Part shown: positions 7,485 through 14,966 of the stretch, piece by piece
How positions within the stretch are numbered: position 1 is the stretch's first letter
How the letters are laid out: every line of letters starts with the position of its first letter
From: a virus
DNA: 64,000 nt
Virus record (IMG/VR): IMGVR_UViG_3300015371_000007
Span: 1 to 64,000 of that record
Strand: one strand, 5' to 3'
Translations under genes and position numbers: made by a program
Notes under the pieces: model-generated
Seen by the model: the letters and a program-made list of their open reading frames with translations, nothing else
What the model was told of the DNA's origin: nothing
The model's database searches: none

Positions 7485-8071
7485 TGAGCGAAGCGAACGA
7501 GATTGCGAAACTTCCCGACGAGACAGAGGTCGCGCGGCCCCTGCGGCTCCTGATTCCCCTCATTCAGGAGGATCTGGAGCACGCGCGCGATGCGGCCGAC
7601 CGCGCCGGAATGCCGTACTACCGCGCGGCCGGTGAAAAGCTCCTCGAAGCCAAGGCGCAGATGGAGCACGGCGCGTTCCAGCCGTGGGTGACGCGTCACT
7701 TCAAGATTCGCCATGCGCAGGCGCGGGTGTACATGGCGCTGGCGAAGGAAAACGCTGCCGCGGCGGCGTTTTCGAGTCTGAGCGATTTTCAACGGCAAAA
7801 GGGGCATCGCTCGGCCGATTACCACAAGTCGCCCGAGTGGCACGCGCCGGTCAAGCAGATCGTGGGCCGTGTCGATACCGACAAGCTCAACCTCAAACGC
7901 GAAGAGCTGAAACGCGCGGATGAGCGCGAGGCGCAGCGGACCCTCGGGCGGCAGCTGATCGACATCGGCTACAAGGTGCTCGCGCGCAAGCTGCATCCAG
8001 ACCGCGGCGGCTCGCGGGAGGCGATGGCCCGGCTCAACGCGGTTCGCGACCGACTGAAGCTGCACGCGTAA
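7484..8071 (+). CDS. DUF3102-like protein with C-terminal J-domain-like motif
   Basis: 195 residues; ATG overlaps the previous TAA. Residues ~45-90 (YYRAAGEKLLEAKAQ ... HGAFQPWV ... AQARVYM) match the DUF3102 pattern of phage and plasmid proteins, often linked to ParB-like functions. The C-terminus (about 158-190) contains IGYKVLARKLHPDRGG with the HPD tripeptide of DnaJ co-chaperones and a helix after it. The combination suggests recruitment of host DnaK to a phage DNA complex, perhaps the replisome. No glycine-rich or zinc J-protein parts are present. Confidence 0.6.
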   Translation: MSEANEIAKLPDETEVARPLRLLIPLIQEDLEHARDAADRAGMPYYRAAGEKLLEAKAQMEHGAFQPWVTRHFKIRHAQARVYMALAKENAAAAAFSSLSDFQRQKGHRSADYHKSPEWHAPVKQIVGRVDTDKLNLKREELKRADEREAQRTLGRQLIDIGYKVLARKLHPDRGGSREAMARLNAVRDRLKLHA

Positions 8072-8088
8072 ATCAAAAGGAGCGAGCG

Positions 8089-8571
8089 ATGGATGACGAG
8101 AACGTCGTCGGCGAGGAACTCGTATTAACGCCACCCGACAACGACGTCGAGGTATCGCGGCGGCAGAACCAGGCGACCCTCGTGCAGGTCGGCACCCGCT
8201 GGGTGACGTCGGACGGGCGATTCCACCCGGATCTCGCCGCCAAGTACGTGCTCGATCACGCGCGCGTGCAATGGGTGTCGGTCGCTACCCTCGCGAAGGT
8301 GTTTGGCGGCGGCAACACCAAGGAGGGCAAGCGCAAGGTCCGCCGGAATATGTCGATGGTGTTCACCCTCCTCCTGAATCACGGCGAGTTCCTGCTCTAC
8401 GACGTCGCGTCCAAGGGTCGCATCGAGGCCGTCAAGCTGCTGGATGCGAAGTCGGACCACGAGCGCCGCGCGGCGGTCCCGCAACTCGACCGCATGAAGC
8501 AACGCCACCAGATCACCGTCGACAAGTACCAGAAGGCGCTCGACGTGATCCATTTTCAAGATGCCGTGTGA
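8089..8571 (+). CDS. Hypothetical protein (160 aa)
   Basis: Strong ribosome site AAAAGGAGCGAGCG before ATG. An acidic N-terminus is followed by a mixed region with VATLAKVFGGGNTKEGKRK, which could be a winged-helix-like segment, and a charged helical end. No family is recognised; the place in the recombination/replication operon is the only clue. Confidence 0.6.
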   Translation: MDDENVVGEELVLTPPDNDVEVSRRQNQATLVQVGTRWVTSDGRFHPDLAAKYVLDHARVQWVSVATLAKVFGGGNTKEGKRKVRRNMSMVFTLLLNHGEFLLYDVASKGRIEAVKLLDAKSDHERRAAVPQLDRMKQRHQITVDKYQKALDVIHFQDAV

Positions 8572-8583
8572 GGCACGAGCGCT

Positions 8584-8877
8584 ATGGAAATCAACCTGAC
8601 CAAAGACAGCGTCGTCGACAACCGCACCGGCGAGGTGAGCGCGCCGAGCGAGTACGTCGAGAATCTCCGCCTCCTCGAAGTCACGATCACGCGCGCGGAT
8701 GAGGCGATCCTCGAAGCCAAGGCGGATCTGAAGACGGCCCGCGACGACCGCGAGAAGGCGGTCGCGCAGCTCCGGGCGGCGGTGCGCGAAGGCGCCGTCT
8801 TGCCGCTGCTCGAAATCCCGGACGACGACGATGACGACACCGCGAATTGGGACGGCCACAACGACACCGGCGAGTGA
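8584..8877 (+). CDS. Coiled-coil hypothetical protein with acidic tail (97 aa)
   Basis: Residues 27-65 form an Ala/Glu/Arg-rich helix likely to be a coiled coil. The last ~20 residues are very acidic, with six Asp in a row. Such tails are found on SSB-like and DNA-mimic proteins, but nothing further supports that. Confidence 0.55.
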   Translation: MEINLTKDSVVDNRTGEVSAPSEYVENLRLLEVTITRADEAILEAKADLKTARDDREKAVAQLRAAVREGAVLPLLEIPDDDDDDTANWDGHNDTGE

Positions 8878-8881
8878 CGTC

Positions 8882-8992
8882 GTGAAGTTGCAACGCCTGT
8901 GGGTCTGCATCAAGTGCCGCATCTCGCAGCGGGCGTCGAAGCGCCCGAAGTGTCCCGGCTGCAACGCGCGGATGGTCGAGGCCAGGGCGTGA
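8882..8992 (+). CDS. Very small zinc-ribbon protein (36 aa)
   Basis: GTG start four bases after the previous stop. The sequence has two CxxC pairs (CIKC ... CPGC) separated by 16 residues in a basic context, enough for one zinc ion. The stop overlaps the GTG of the next gene, which supports translation. Confidence 0.5.
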   Translation: MKLQRLWVCIKCRISQRASKRPKCPGCNARMVEARA

Positions 8993-9291
8993 GCGGCCGG
9001 CAGGGCGACCTCTTCGCGGAACCGCGCCGTTCGCCGCGCCCGTACTTCGACGGGCCGAGCGACGAGCCGGATCGCGACGAGCGCCTCGGCCGGCAGCTCG
9101 ACGACATCCGCGCGTTGATGCGCGACGGGCAGTGGCGCACGCTGGCGCAGATCGAGACGGCGACCGGGCATCCTCCGGCGAGTATTAGCGCGCAGCTCCG
9201 GCATCTGCGGAAGCCGCGCTTCGGCGCCCACGTCGTGAACAAGCGGCACATCGGCCACGGGCTCTACGAGTATCAGGTGCTCCTCCAGTGA
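8989..9291 (+). CDS. Winged-helix-like protein with N-terminal QGDLF motif (100 aa)
   Basis: GTG overlaps the previous stop. Residues ~45-80 (WRTLAQIETATGHPPASISA) look like a helix-turn-helix with a wing. Near the N-terminus QGDLF (residues 5-9) matches the QxxLF peptide that binds the bacterial sliding clamp. The next gene is the RusA resolvase, so a role in DNA transactions is likely. Confidence 0.6.
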   Translation: MSGRQGDLFAEPRRSPRPYFDGPSDEPDRDERLGRQLDDIRALMRDGQWRTLAQIETATGHPPASISAQLRHLRKPRFGAHVVNKRHIGHGLYEYQVLLQ

Positions 9292-9680
9292 CGACGTTCA
9301 TCGTGTTGGGCCCGGCGAGCACCAAGGGCTCGACCGTGTCGTTCATCGGCGCCACCGGGCGGGTCGTGACGAAGGCCGACAACCAGGGACTGGCGAGCTG
9401 GACGCAGGCGGTCGGCTGGGCCGCACGTGCGGCCGGCGTGCGGTGCGCGCCGCGCGACGTCGCCATCCAGATCGTGGCGATGTTCCAGTTCGTGCGGCCA
9501 GAGAGCCGGAAGCATCGGGTGACGCCGACCGTGAAGCCGGACATCGACAAGCTGACGCGCGCGCTGCTTGATGCGCTGACCGGCGTCGGCTACGTCGACG
9601 ACGCGCAGGTCGTGAAGCTGCTGGTGGAGAAAGTCTACGGCGTGGACGCACGGACATGGGTACAGGTCGAGCAACTATGA
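9288..9680 (+). CDS. rusA: RusA-like Holliday junction resolvase
   Basis: 130 residues. The RusA signature is clear: KPDIDKLTRALLDAL (83-97) with Asp residues 85 and 87, then GYVDDAQVV (101-109) with a DD pair; these acidic residues bind the catalytic metal. It cuts four-way junctions made by phage recombination and replication. GTG start overlaps the preceding stop, so it belongs to the same operon as Erf and YqaJ. Confidence 0.85.
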   Translation: MTTFIVLGPASTKGSTVSFIGATGRVVTKADNQGLASWTQAVGWAARAAGVRCAPRDVAIQIVAMFQFVRPESRKHRVTPTVKPDIDKLTRALLDALTGVGYVDDAQVVKLLVEKVYGVDARTWVQVEQL

Positions 9681-9883
9681 GCGAAGGACCAGTGGCGACC
9701 GACGAGAAGCCGGCGGTCATGTTCGATGCGGACGTGTGCCGTGCGCTGCGCATTAGTCAGCGCACGCTGCGGCGGCTGCGGCGGGCGCGCGTGTTCCCCA
9801 TCCCCGAGCTGCGGAGCCTCGATAAGCGCCACCGCTACGCGAGGGCCGACGTCGATGCCTACACCCAGCGCGTGAAACGGTGA
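9677..9883 (+). CDS. MerR/excisionase-like HTH protein (68 aa)
   Basis: Residues ~18-60 (FDADVCRALRISQRTLRRLR ... KRHRYARADVDAY) match the helix-turn-helix plus wing of excisionase and MerR-like proteins. Two genes before the integrase, it is the best candidate for the recombination directionality factor. Confidence 0.65.
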   Translation: MSEGPVATDEKPAVMFDADVCRALRISQRTLRRLRRARVFPIPELRSLDKRHRYARADVDAYTQRVKR

Positions 9884-9884
9884 C

Positions 9885-9914
9885 TTGCATGTTGGGTCGT
9901 GACGTATATACAAT
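9885..9914 (+). promoter_or_regulatory. Sigma70-type promoter for BrnA-like gene and integrase
   Basis: TTGCAT at 9885-9890 and TACAAT at 9909-9914, 18 bases apart (or TATACA at 9907-9912 with 16). It overlaps the end of the HTH gene and is followed by a GGAGG ribosome site. It would allow the integrase to be expressed apart from the early operon, for example in lysogeny. Confidence 0.55.
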
Positions 9915-9931
9915 AGGCGTCGGAGGTTCGA

Positions 9932-10090
9932 GTGACGCAGACCGCACGACGCCCACGGGACACGAAGGAACCCATCAGCATTCGGCTCGACCGACAGGTG
10001 CTGCGCGCCTGGCGCGCGACGGGCAAGGGGTGGCAGACGCGGCTGGCCGCAGGCATCGCGCGTCTCAAGCCCGTGCCGGGTGCCCGGTAA
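9932..10090 (+). CDS. BrnA-antitoxin-like small DNA-binding protein (52 aa)
   Basis: GTG seven bases after GGAGG. The C-terminal 30 residues (ISIRLDRQVLRAWRATGKGW then QTRLAAGIARL) closely follow the BrnA pattern 'RLD..VL.WF.A.GKGWQTR.N', a ribbon-helix-helix fold. No BrnT toxin gene is adjacent. Its stop overlaps the integrase start, so it probably acts as a repressor or helper of integrase expression and not as an antitoxin. Confidence 0.65.
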   Translation: MTQTARRPRDTKEPISIRLDRQVLRAWRATGKGWQTRLAAGIARLKPVPGAR

Positions 10091-11223
10091 TGGCCCGCAA
10101 GGATCGCGGCACAAAGATCGCCGAAGGCATCTGGCGCGACGAGTTCGGCTACGCCGTCTCGGTGGCGGTCGGCAGCGGGAAGAACAAGGTACAGCGGGAG
10201 GCCCGCTACCCGTTCGACACGAAGCTCAAGACGATGACCGACTGGCAGGACGAGACGCGCGTGGCGCTGCGAAAGCTGGTGCCCACGCACGGGAAGGGCA
10301 CGCTCGCGGCCGCGGTCGCGACCTACCTCAAGTCGGTCGCCTCGATGCCGACGTACGGGGATCGCGAACGCGACTTGGCGTTGTGGGTGGCGGAGTTCCC
10401 GAATCGCCAGCGGCATTCGATCAAGTCGCACGAGATTTCCGCGGTGCTGCACAAGTGGATAAAGGACGGCTACGCGGCGATGACCGTCATCAATCGGCGC
10501 ACGGCGCTCATGGCGGTCTGGACCGCGCTCGACGGCGCGAAGGCCGTCAACCCGGTTGATGAAGCCTACCGGCCCGACACCGATCCGTTGACGGCGAATG
10601 ACATCCCGTGGCCGACCATCGAGCGCGTGCTCGACGCGGTCGAGGATCGCGGACAAGGCATTCGCGGCCAGAAGCGCACCGACGTAAGCAAGACCAAGAT
10701 CCGGCTGCGGCTGATCGCCTACACCGGCTTGCCGCACAAGCTCGTCAAGCAGATCACGGCGGACGGGATCGATTGGGAGAAGGGCCGGGTGCTCGCAGCG
10801 AAACGGCGCAAGGGCACCGGCGTCGAGGCGCGCTGGCTCCCCATCGCGCCGGAGGCGCTGCGCGCGCTGGAGGACTTCGTCGAGTACGACTGTTTCGGGT
10901 CGTTCTCCAATTCGAGCATGTTGAAGACGTGGCGCCGCGCGTGGCGGTGGGTGCATCCGACCTGGCCGAAGGATAAGAAGATCCCCTGCGTCTACCGGCT
11001 GCGGCATTCCTTCGCGACGGCGACCTACGCCAAGAGCGGGGATGACCGCGGGACGGCACTGCTGCTCATGCACAGCCGCAAGAGCAACATGATCCAGCGC
11101 TACACGCTCGGCGCGGAACCGGAGCGGATGGAGAAATGCGCCGAGGCATTCGCGGACCGGCGCCTGGAACTCGTCAAGGGCGCCGCGAAGCCCAAACCGA
11201 AGCCGAAGCGCAAGGCCGGGTGA
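10090..11223 (+). CDS. int: Phage integrase, tyrosine recombinase (377 aa)
   Basis: An N-terminal arm- and core-binding region (residues 1-190) is followed by a catalytic domain. Box I reads YTGLPHKLVKQI, where the canonical catalytic Arg position is Pro. The later motifs are YRLRHSFAT (Arg kept, first His replaced by Tyr), LLMHSRKSNMIQRYTLG (His kept), and the nucleophile Tyr of RYTLG. The substitutions look like a family feature and not decay, because the frame is intact and attP lies immediately downstream. The C-terminal tail is a Lys/Pro repeat (KPKPKPKR). Confidence 0.85.
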   Translation: MARKDRGTKIAEGIWRDEFGYAVSVAVGSGKNKVQREARYPFDTKLKTMTDWQDETRVALRKLVPTHGKGTLAAAVATYLKSVASMPTYGDRERDLALWVAEFPNRQRHSIKSHEISAVLHKWIKDGYAAMTVINRRTALMAVWTALDGAKAVNPVDEAYRPDTDPLTANDIPWPTIERVLDAVEDRGQGIRGQKRTDVSKTKIRLRLIAYTGLPHKLVKQITADGIDWEKGRVLAAKRRKGTGVEARWLPIAPEALRALEDFVEYDCFGSFSNSSMLKTWRRAWRWVHPTWPKDKKIPCVYRLRHSFATATYAKSGDDRGTALLLMHSRKSNMIQRYTLGAEPERMEKCAEAFADRRLELVKGAAKPKPKPKRKAG

Positions 11224-11243
11224 AGTTGATAAACTGCTGGGCG

Positions 11244-11528
11244 GTGCCAGCCACATTCGGTGGCTGGCACTGGCTGGCACCGCGGCCGGTCACCCAAAGT
11301 GGCTGGCACCAGTGGCTGGCACCAATGGGAAAAAGTAAAAAAAGGGCCGTATTTATTGGGGGCGCCCGTAGCTCAGAAGGACAGAGCACCGGTTTCCTAA
11401 ACGGAATCCGACCCCCCCCGTCCCTCAAGAATCCCGAAAACATTCAGCTTTTTCACACCCGAGCGTGGCCGCATCCGGCCTCGCTTGGCCGGTGCCGGCC
11501 GCAAACGGCTGGCACCACGGCTGGCACC
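11244..11528. other. Phage attachment site attP with arm-type integrase repeats
   Basis: Copies of an 11-12 bp element (G)TGGCTGGCACC lie on both sides of a tRNA-derived core. Left arm: inverted copy 11244-11254 facing 11260-11270, then 11271-11281, 11299-11310 and 11312-11323. Right arm: 11506-11516 and 11518-11528 (CGGCTGGCACC), with a degenerate inverted copy at 11491-11500. The first two form an 11-bp hairpin. The layout matches arm sites flanking a core, directly after the integrase gene. Confidence 0.75.
11362..11402 (+). other. tRNA-Arg(CCT) 5'-half fragment: attP core
   Basis: The sequence starting GCGCCCGTAGCTCAG, with D-arm GAGC pairing and CCGGT then loop TTCCTAA, matches the first ~40 bases of a bacterial tRNA-Arg with CCT anticodon. 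Similarity stops just after the anticodon loop: the 3' stem, T-arm and acceptor end are absent. It cannot be a working tRNA and is best read as the identity block shared with the host attB. Confidence 0.75.
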
Positions 11529-11545
11529 AAGGGGAGTATCCAGTG

Positions 11546-12151
11546 ATGCGCCCCCAGCCCTCGCTGGCGTTCGAGCGCGGCATCGTGATCCCCCCGCCCT
11601 CCCGCTCGCTGGTCATCGACCCGCCGTGGGCCTACGGCGACCGGCTGATGTCGGGCGCCAACGCCAAGCGCGGCGCGGCGAACCACTACGCCGTGATGCC
11701 GCTCGCCCGTCTGCGCGCGCTGCACCCGGACTACGTCGCGTACGACGACGCGCACCTCTACCTCTGGACGACGAATGCCTTCATCAGCGAGGCGCTCTCG
11801 TTGATGGCGTCGTGGGGCTTTCGCCAGAAGACGGTCCTGACCTGGGTCAAGCCGCAGATCGGCATGGGCCACTACTTCCGCAACAACACCGAGCACGTCC
11901 TGTTCGGCGTGCGCGGCAAGCTGGCGACCGCGCAGCGCGACATGCGGACGGCGTTCACGGCGCCGCGCACCCGCCATTCCGAGAAGCCGGAGATTTTCTA
12001 CCGCATCGTCGAGCGGATGTCGCCTGGCCCGTACCTGGAGCTGTTCGCGCGGCGCGAGCGGCCCGGCTGGCGCACGCTCGGCGACGCGATCGACGGGCGC
12101 CCCATCCAACGCGCGCTCAGCGCGCTCGAAGACGAATTGTCGGCGGCGTGA
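11546..12151 (+). CDS. MT-A70 family DNA N6-adenine methyltransferase
   Basis: 201 residues. The catalytic DPPW motif is at 25-28 (SLVIDPPWAYG), followed by LYLWTTNAFI and WGFRQKTVLTWVK, then YFRNNTEHVLFGVRGK and HSEKPEIFY, all typical of the MT-A70/Ime4-like phage methylases. It should methylate adenine in phage or host DNA, as protection from restriction or for regulation. ATG 11546 follows AAGGGGAG; a GTG one codon earlier is equally possible. Confidence 0.85.
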   Translation: MRPQPSLAFERGIVIPPPSRSLVIDPPWAYGDRLMSGANAKRGAANHYAVMPLARLRALHPDYVAYDDAHLYLWTTNAFISEALSLMASWGFRQKTVLTWVKPQIGMGHYFRNNTEHVLFGVRGKLATAQRDMRTAFTAPRTRHSEKPEIFYRIVERMSPGPYLELFARRERPGWRTLGDAIDGRPIQRALSALEDELSAA

Positions 12152-12164
12152 GGAGGGAGGAGCA

Positions 12165-13187
12165 ATGGGGCGCATCGGCCTGACGAGCAACCTGAAGTTC
12201 CGCCACCTCGCCACCACCCTCGGCAGTCGGATGCTGGCGCGCGGCGCGCTGGAGCTGTTGTGGGAGCCGGCCTACGAGATCGGCGATCCGTACGTCGGCA
12301 CCTCGGACGACGTCGAAGCGGTCTGCGGCTGGACGGGCGCGAAAGGCGCGTTGACGCGCGCGCTGCTCGCCGCCGGCACCAAGAGCGGCGCGGGCTTCAT
12401 CGAACCCTACGCCGGATCGGTGCGCGAGGCGACCGAGCCGCACTACCAGATCCACGATTTCTTTCATCACTGCCCGGAGTACGTGAAGGGCCGGCGCGAG
12501 CGCGAGCTGCAGAAGAACACCGCGAAGACCTGCGCGATGTGCGGCGGCGACTACTACTCCTCGCAGGAGAGCCAGTTCTGCGGCCAGCGGTGCCGTGTGC
12601 GCGCCTACCGCGAACGGCACGCCAAGGCTGAGCCTCCATATCACACACCGTTACGGCCCGTAACGGCTGGTAACGGCACTCCCACACCCACACCCACACC
12701 CGCACGTACGTACTCCGTACCAGCGGATGACCCAAGTACCAGCGTACGGGTGGTTGAGAGAAAAGGAGGCGCCGAGGCGCTGACGCGCTCGGCGTCGCCA
12801 CCCCCTGTAACGCCTGTAACGGCCCTCGCCGTTACAGACCCGTCCCCGGTGCTGCTCGTCTTCCCGGTCGTCGGCGGAAAAGCCAAGAAGGGGGAACCCC
12901 CACGGACGACGTGGCCGCTGCATCAAAGCCGCATTGACGAATGGACGGCGGCGTTCGGGACGCTGAACATCCTCGACGAATGCCGGCGCGCGTTGTCGTG
13001 GGTGAACGCGAACCCGGAACACCGGAAGACGTACGACGGAATGCCGTCGTTTCTGCATCGGTGGTTCTCGAAGTCGGTCAACTTCCGCGGCGGCGGCAGG
13101 GTCATCACCGGCTCGCTGAAGACCGCCGGCAACCAGGCGGCGATGGAGGAGTTCCTGCGGAGGCGCGGTCATGCCGTGGACAAATAA
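12165..13187 (+). CDS. Phage replication initiator-like (O-like) protein
   Basis: 340 residues. The N-terminal ~110 residues contain DDVEAVCGWTGAKGALTRAL, the layout seen at the start of many phage replication proteins. A zinc finger follows (CAMCGGDYYSSQESQFCGQRC spans about residues 123-143). The middle is a low-complexity TPTPTPTP and Pro/Ser-rich linker. The C-terminus (about 255-310, DECRRALSWVNANPEHR) resembles DnaD/DnaT-like replisome parts. Six GTAACGG elements sit within the linker-coding part, as iterons do in lambda O. The next gene is a probable helicase loader. Confidence 0.65.
   Translation: MGRIGLTSNLKFRHLATTLGSRMLARGALELLWEPAYEIGDPYVGTSDDVEAVCGWTGAKGALTRALLAAGTKSGAGFIEPYAGSVREATEPHYQIHDFFHHCPEYVKGRRERELQKNTAKTCAMCGGDYYSSQESQFCGQRCRVRAYRERHAKAEPPYHTPLRPVTAGNGTPTPTPTPARTYSVPADDPSTSVRVVERKGGAEALTRSASPPPVTPVTALAVTDPSPVLLVFPVVGGKAKKGEPPRTTWPLHQSRIDEWTAAFGTLNILDECRRALSWVNANPEHRKTYDGMPSFLHRWFSKSVNFRGGGRVITGSLKTAGNQAAMEEFLRRRGHAVDK
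12648..12837. repeat. Iteron-like GTAACGG cluster inside the replication gene (candidate origin)
   Basis: Six copies: CCGTTACGG 12648-12656, CCGTAACGG 12658-12666, GGTAACGG 12669-12676, TGTAACGCC from 12806, TGTAACGGC 12815-12823 and GCCGTTACA 12828-12836. The last two form an inverted repeat. A CACACC microsatellite and a GTACGTAC palindrome lie between the two groups. Location inside an O-like gene suggests a replication origin. Confidence 0.55.
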
Positions 13188-13785
13188 CCAAGAGCGCGAG
13201 TTCGCGCTGCTACTGCTCGGGATGGGCGAGCTGTTCGAGACGCCGGTGTCGCACACCCGCGCCGAGCTGTTCGCGCGCGCCGTCGAGGACTTGCCGTTCG
13301 ACGCGGTGAAGGCGGCGGCGAACGCGTACGCCCGCAGCGGCAAGTTCTTCCCGAAGCCGGCCGAGTTGCGCGAGCTGGTGCTCGGCGACCCTTTTGACCA
13401 GGCGGAGCTGGCGTGGTCGCATCTGCTCCGCGAAGTGAAGCGCATCGGCTGGACCGGGACGCCAATGTTCACCGATGCGACCGAGGAGCGCGCGGCGCTG
13501 GGCCTGTTCGGCGGGAGCTGGCGCGCGCTCTGCGAGAACCTGCCGGCCGGCGGGCCGGAACTGCTCGGCTACCGCAAGCAGTTCGTCGCGCTGCACGTCG
13601 CGGCGGCGCGGCAGGCGGCGCTCGGCGAGTTGCCGCTGAGCCGTGCCGAGGCGGCGGCATTTCTCCGCGAGGTCCACGCGCGGCGCGCGGCGCACCTGGC
13701 GGCGCCGGCCGACGACGTGGTCGTCCCCACACGCCACGAGAAGGCGGCTGCGCGCCCCGCCACGCCACGCGCGAAGCGGGGGTGA
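13171..13785 (+). CDS. Probable replicative helicase loader (lambda P/DnaI-like N-terminal type)
   Basis: 204 residues, overlapping the replication gene by 17 bases. The pattern LLLLGMGELFETPVS, LFARAVEDLPFDAV, AAANAYARSGKFFPKPAEL resembles the helical N-terminal region of phage helicase loaders that grip DnaB. No Walker motif is seen, so it would be of the non-ATPase type. Position next to an initiator supports the call. Confidence 0.5.
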   Translation: MPWTNNQEREFALLLLGMGELFETPVSHTRAELFARAVEDLPFDAVKAAANAYARSGKFFPKPAELRELVLGDPFDQAELAWSHLLREVKRIGWTGTPMFTDATEERAALGLFGGSWRALCENLPAGGPELLGYRKQFVALHVAAARQAALGELPLSRAEAAAFLREVHARRAAHLAAPADDVVVPTRHEKAAARPATPRAKRG

Positions 13786-13791
13786 GGGTCA

Positions 13792-14088
13792 ATGGGGAGC
13801 TGCGCCGACGGCACGTGTACGGACCCGCAGTGCCCGATGTGTGTGGAGCTGCCGAAGCGGTTCCCGCCGGTCGTGCAGTGCAACGGGATCGTGTCGACGG
13901 CGAAGCGCGAGATGCGCTGTCGGCTCATCGACGGGCATTCGGGCGCGTGCCTGCCGTCGACACGCACGCAGGCGCCCGAGAAGCTGCAGAGCAATCCCGC
14001 GCGCGACGGCGCGCCGACGTTGGCCGGCGAGCGGAAGCGGGGATCGCTGGCGTTCGAGAAACGCACGCGGGTTGGCCCGCATCGGTGA
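13792..14088 (+). CDS. Cysteine-rich hypothetical protein (98 aa)
   Basis: Six cysteines in the first ~55 residues (CADGTCTDPQCPMC, then MRCRL and GACL) could form a metal site or zinc knuckle. A basic tail follows. It continues the replication operon six bases downstream. No family is recognised. Confidence 0.55.
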   Translation: MGSCADGTCTDPQCPMCVELPKRFPPVVQCNGIVSTAKREMRCRLIDGHSGACLPSTRTQAPEKLQSNPARDGAPTLAGERKRGSLAFEKRTRVGPHR

Positions 14089-14100
14089 GAGGAGCCTCCC

Positions 14101-14493
14101 ATGACTGAGATCATCATCGCGCCGACGGCGCAGCAGGTCGAGCGCGCCCACGAAGCCTACAAGTGGGCGCTCGAGATTTTGCTGGCGGCGCAACGCGCCG
14201 AGGATCTGGACGCGAAGGGACGGCTCGTCGGCCAGTGCTTCAAGCACGTCCAGTCCGATCCTCGCGTGGGATGGCTGGTCTATATCGCGGCCACGGGCAT
14301 CGACCCGCAGCAGAAGTTGATCGGCTGGCACTTCCAGCAGACGCCGGCCGGACAGATCGAGGTCGCGGCGGAGACCGATCTCCAGGCGGGCTTCCTCGTC
14401 GAGCAGTGCGAGCGGATCGAGCGGCAGGAGTTCGTCGTCGCCTTCAACGAGCTGCTGGGCACCATCGCGCGCTTCGGGACATGGCTGACCTAA
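14101..14493 (+). CDS. Hypothetical protein (130 aa)
   Basis: Good GGAGCC ribosome site. Mostly helical, with a hydrophobic centre (WLVYIAATGIDPQQKLIGW). It overlaps the NinB-like gene by 13 bases. The function is unknown. Confidence 0.6.
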   Translation: MTEIIIAPTAQQVERAHEAYKWALEILLAAQRAEDLDAKGRLVGQCFKHVQSDPRVGWLVYIAATGIDPQQKLIGWHFQQTPAGQIEVAAETDLQAGFLVEQCERIERQEFVVAFNELLGTIARFGTWLT

Positions 14494-14966
14494 AGATCGC
14501 GGTTGCCGGTCACACCACGAACGGCAAGCTGCACGTCGAGCCAGCGGCGCGGCACGCGCTGCAGGACGGCGTGTTGCTCTGGCCCGATGGCCCGGTCGTG
14601 ATTACCGTCGAGCGCGAGAGCGTGACGCGGAGCACGCAGGCCAATGCCTACTATTGGGCGGTCGTCATTCGCGCGCTGAGCGACTACACCGGCAGCACAC
14701 CCGACGAAATGCACGAAGTGCTGAAGATGAAGTTTCTGCCGAAGGATGTCGCCATCGCCAGCCCGAACGGCGAAGTCATTGGCGAGTTCGTGATCGGCGG
14801 CAGCACGCGGCGCCTGACGTCGTCGCAGTTCTACGTCTACGTCGAGCAGATCCGCCTGTGGGCGTTCGAGGCGCTCGACGTGGATATGCCGCCGCCCGAT
14901 CCCGAGTGGCGCGCGCACGCACTGGCCGAGCTGCGCGCCGCCGAGGTCAAAGAGGGCGCGGCGTGA
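14481..14966 (+). CDS. NinB-like recombination protein
   Basis: 161 residues. The segment TVERESVTRSTQANAYYWAV, then ALSDYTGSTPDEMHEVLKMK and FLPK, is typical of NinB (lambda Orf) family proteins, which help load recombinases on single strands. RLTSSQFYVYVEQIRLWA near the C-terminus fits the same family. It complements the Erf-YqaJ-RusA set upstream. Confidence 0.75.
   Translation: MADLKIAVAGHTTNGKLHVEPAARHALQDGVLLWPDGPVVITVERESVTRSTQANAYYWAVVIRALSDYTGSTPDEMHEVLKMKFLPKDVAIASPNGEVIGEFVIGGSTRRLTSSQFYVYVEQIRLWAFEALDVDMPPPDPEWRAHALAELRAAEVKEGAA

Noticed and set aside
11362-11402. A working tRNA-Arg gene
   Set aside because: Only the 5' half is present; no T-arm or acceptor 3' strand follows, so it is treated as an att core.
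12681-12702. CACACC microsatellite as a separate element
   Set aside because: It encodes the TPTPTP linker of the replication protein; no reason to call more than low complexity.
12648-12837. CRISPR array
   Set aside because: Units are only 8-9 bp, irregularly spaced, in both orientations and partly coding; this is iteron-like.
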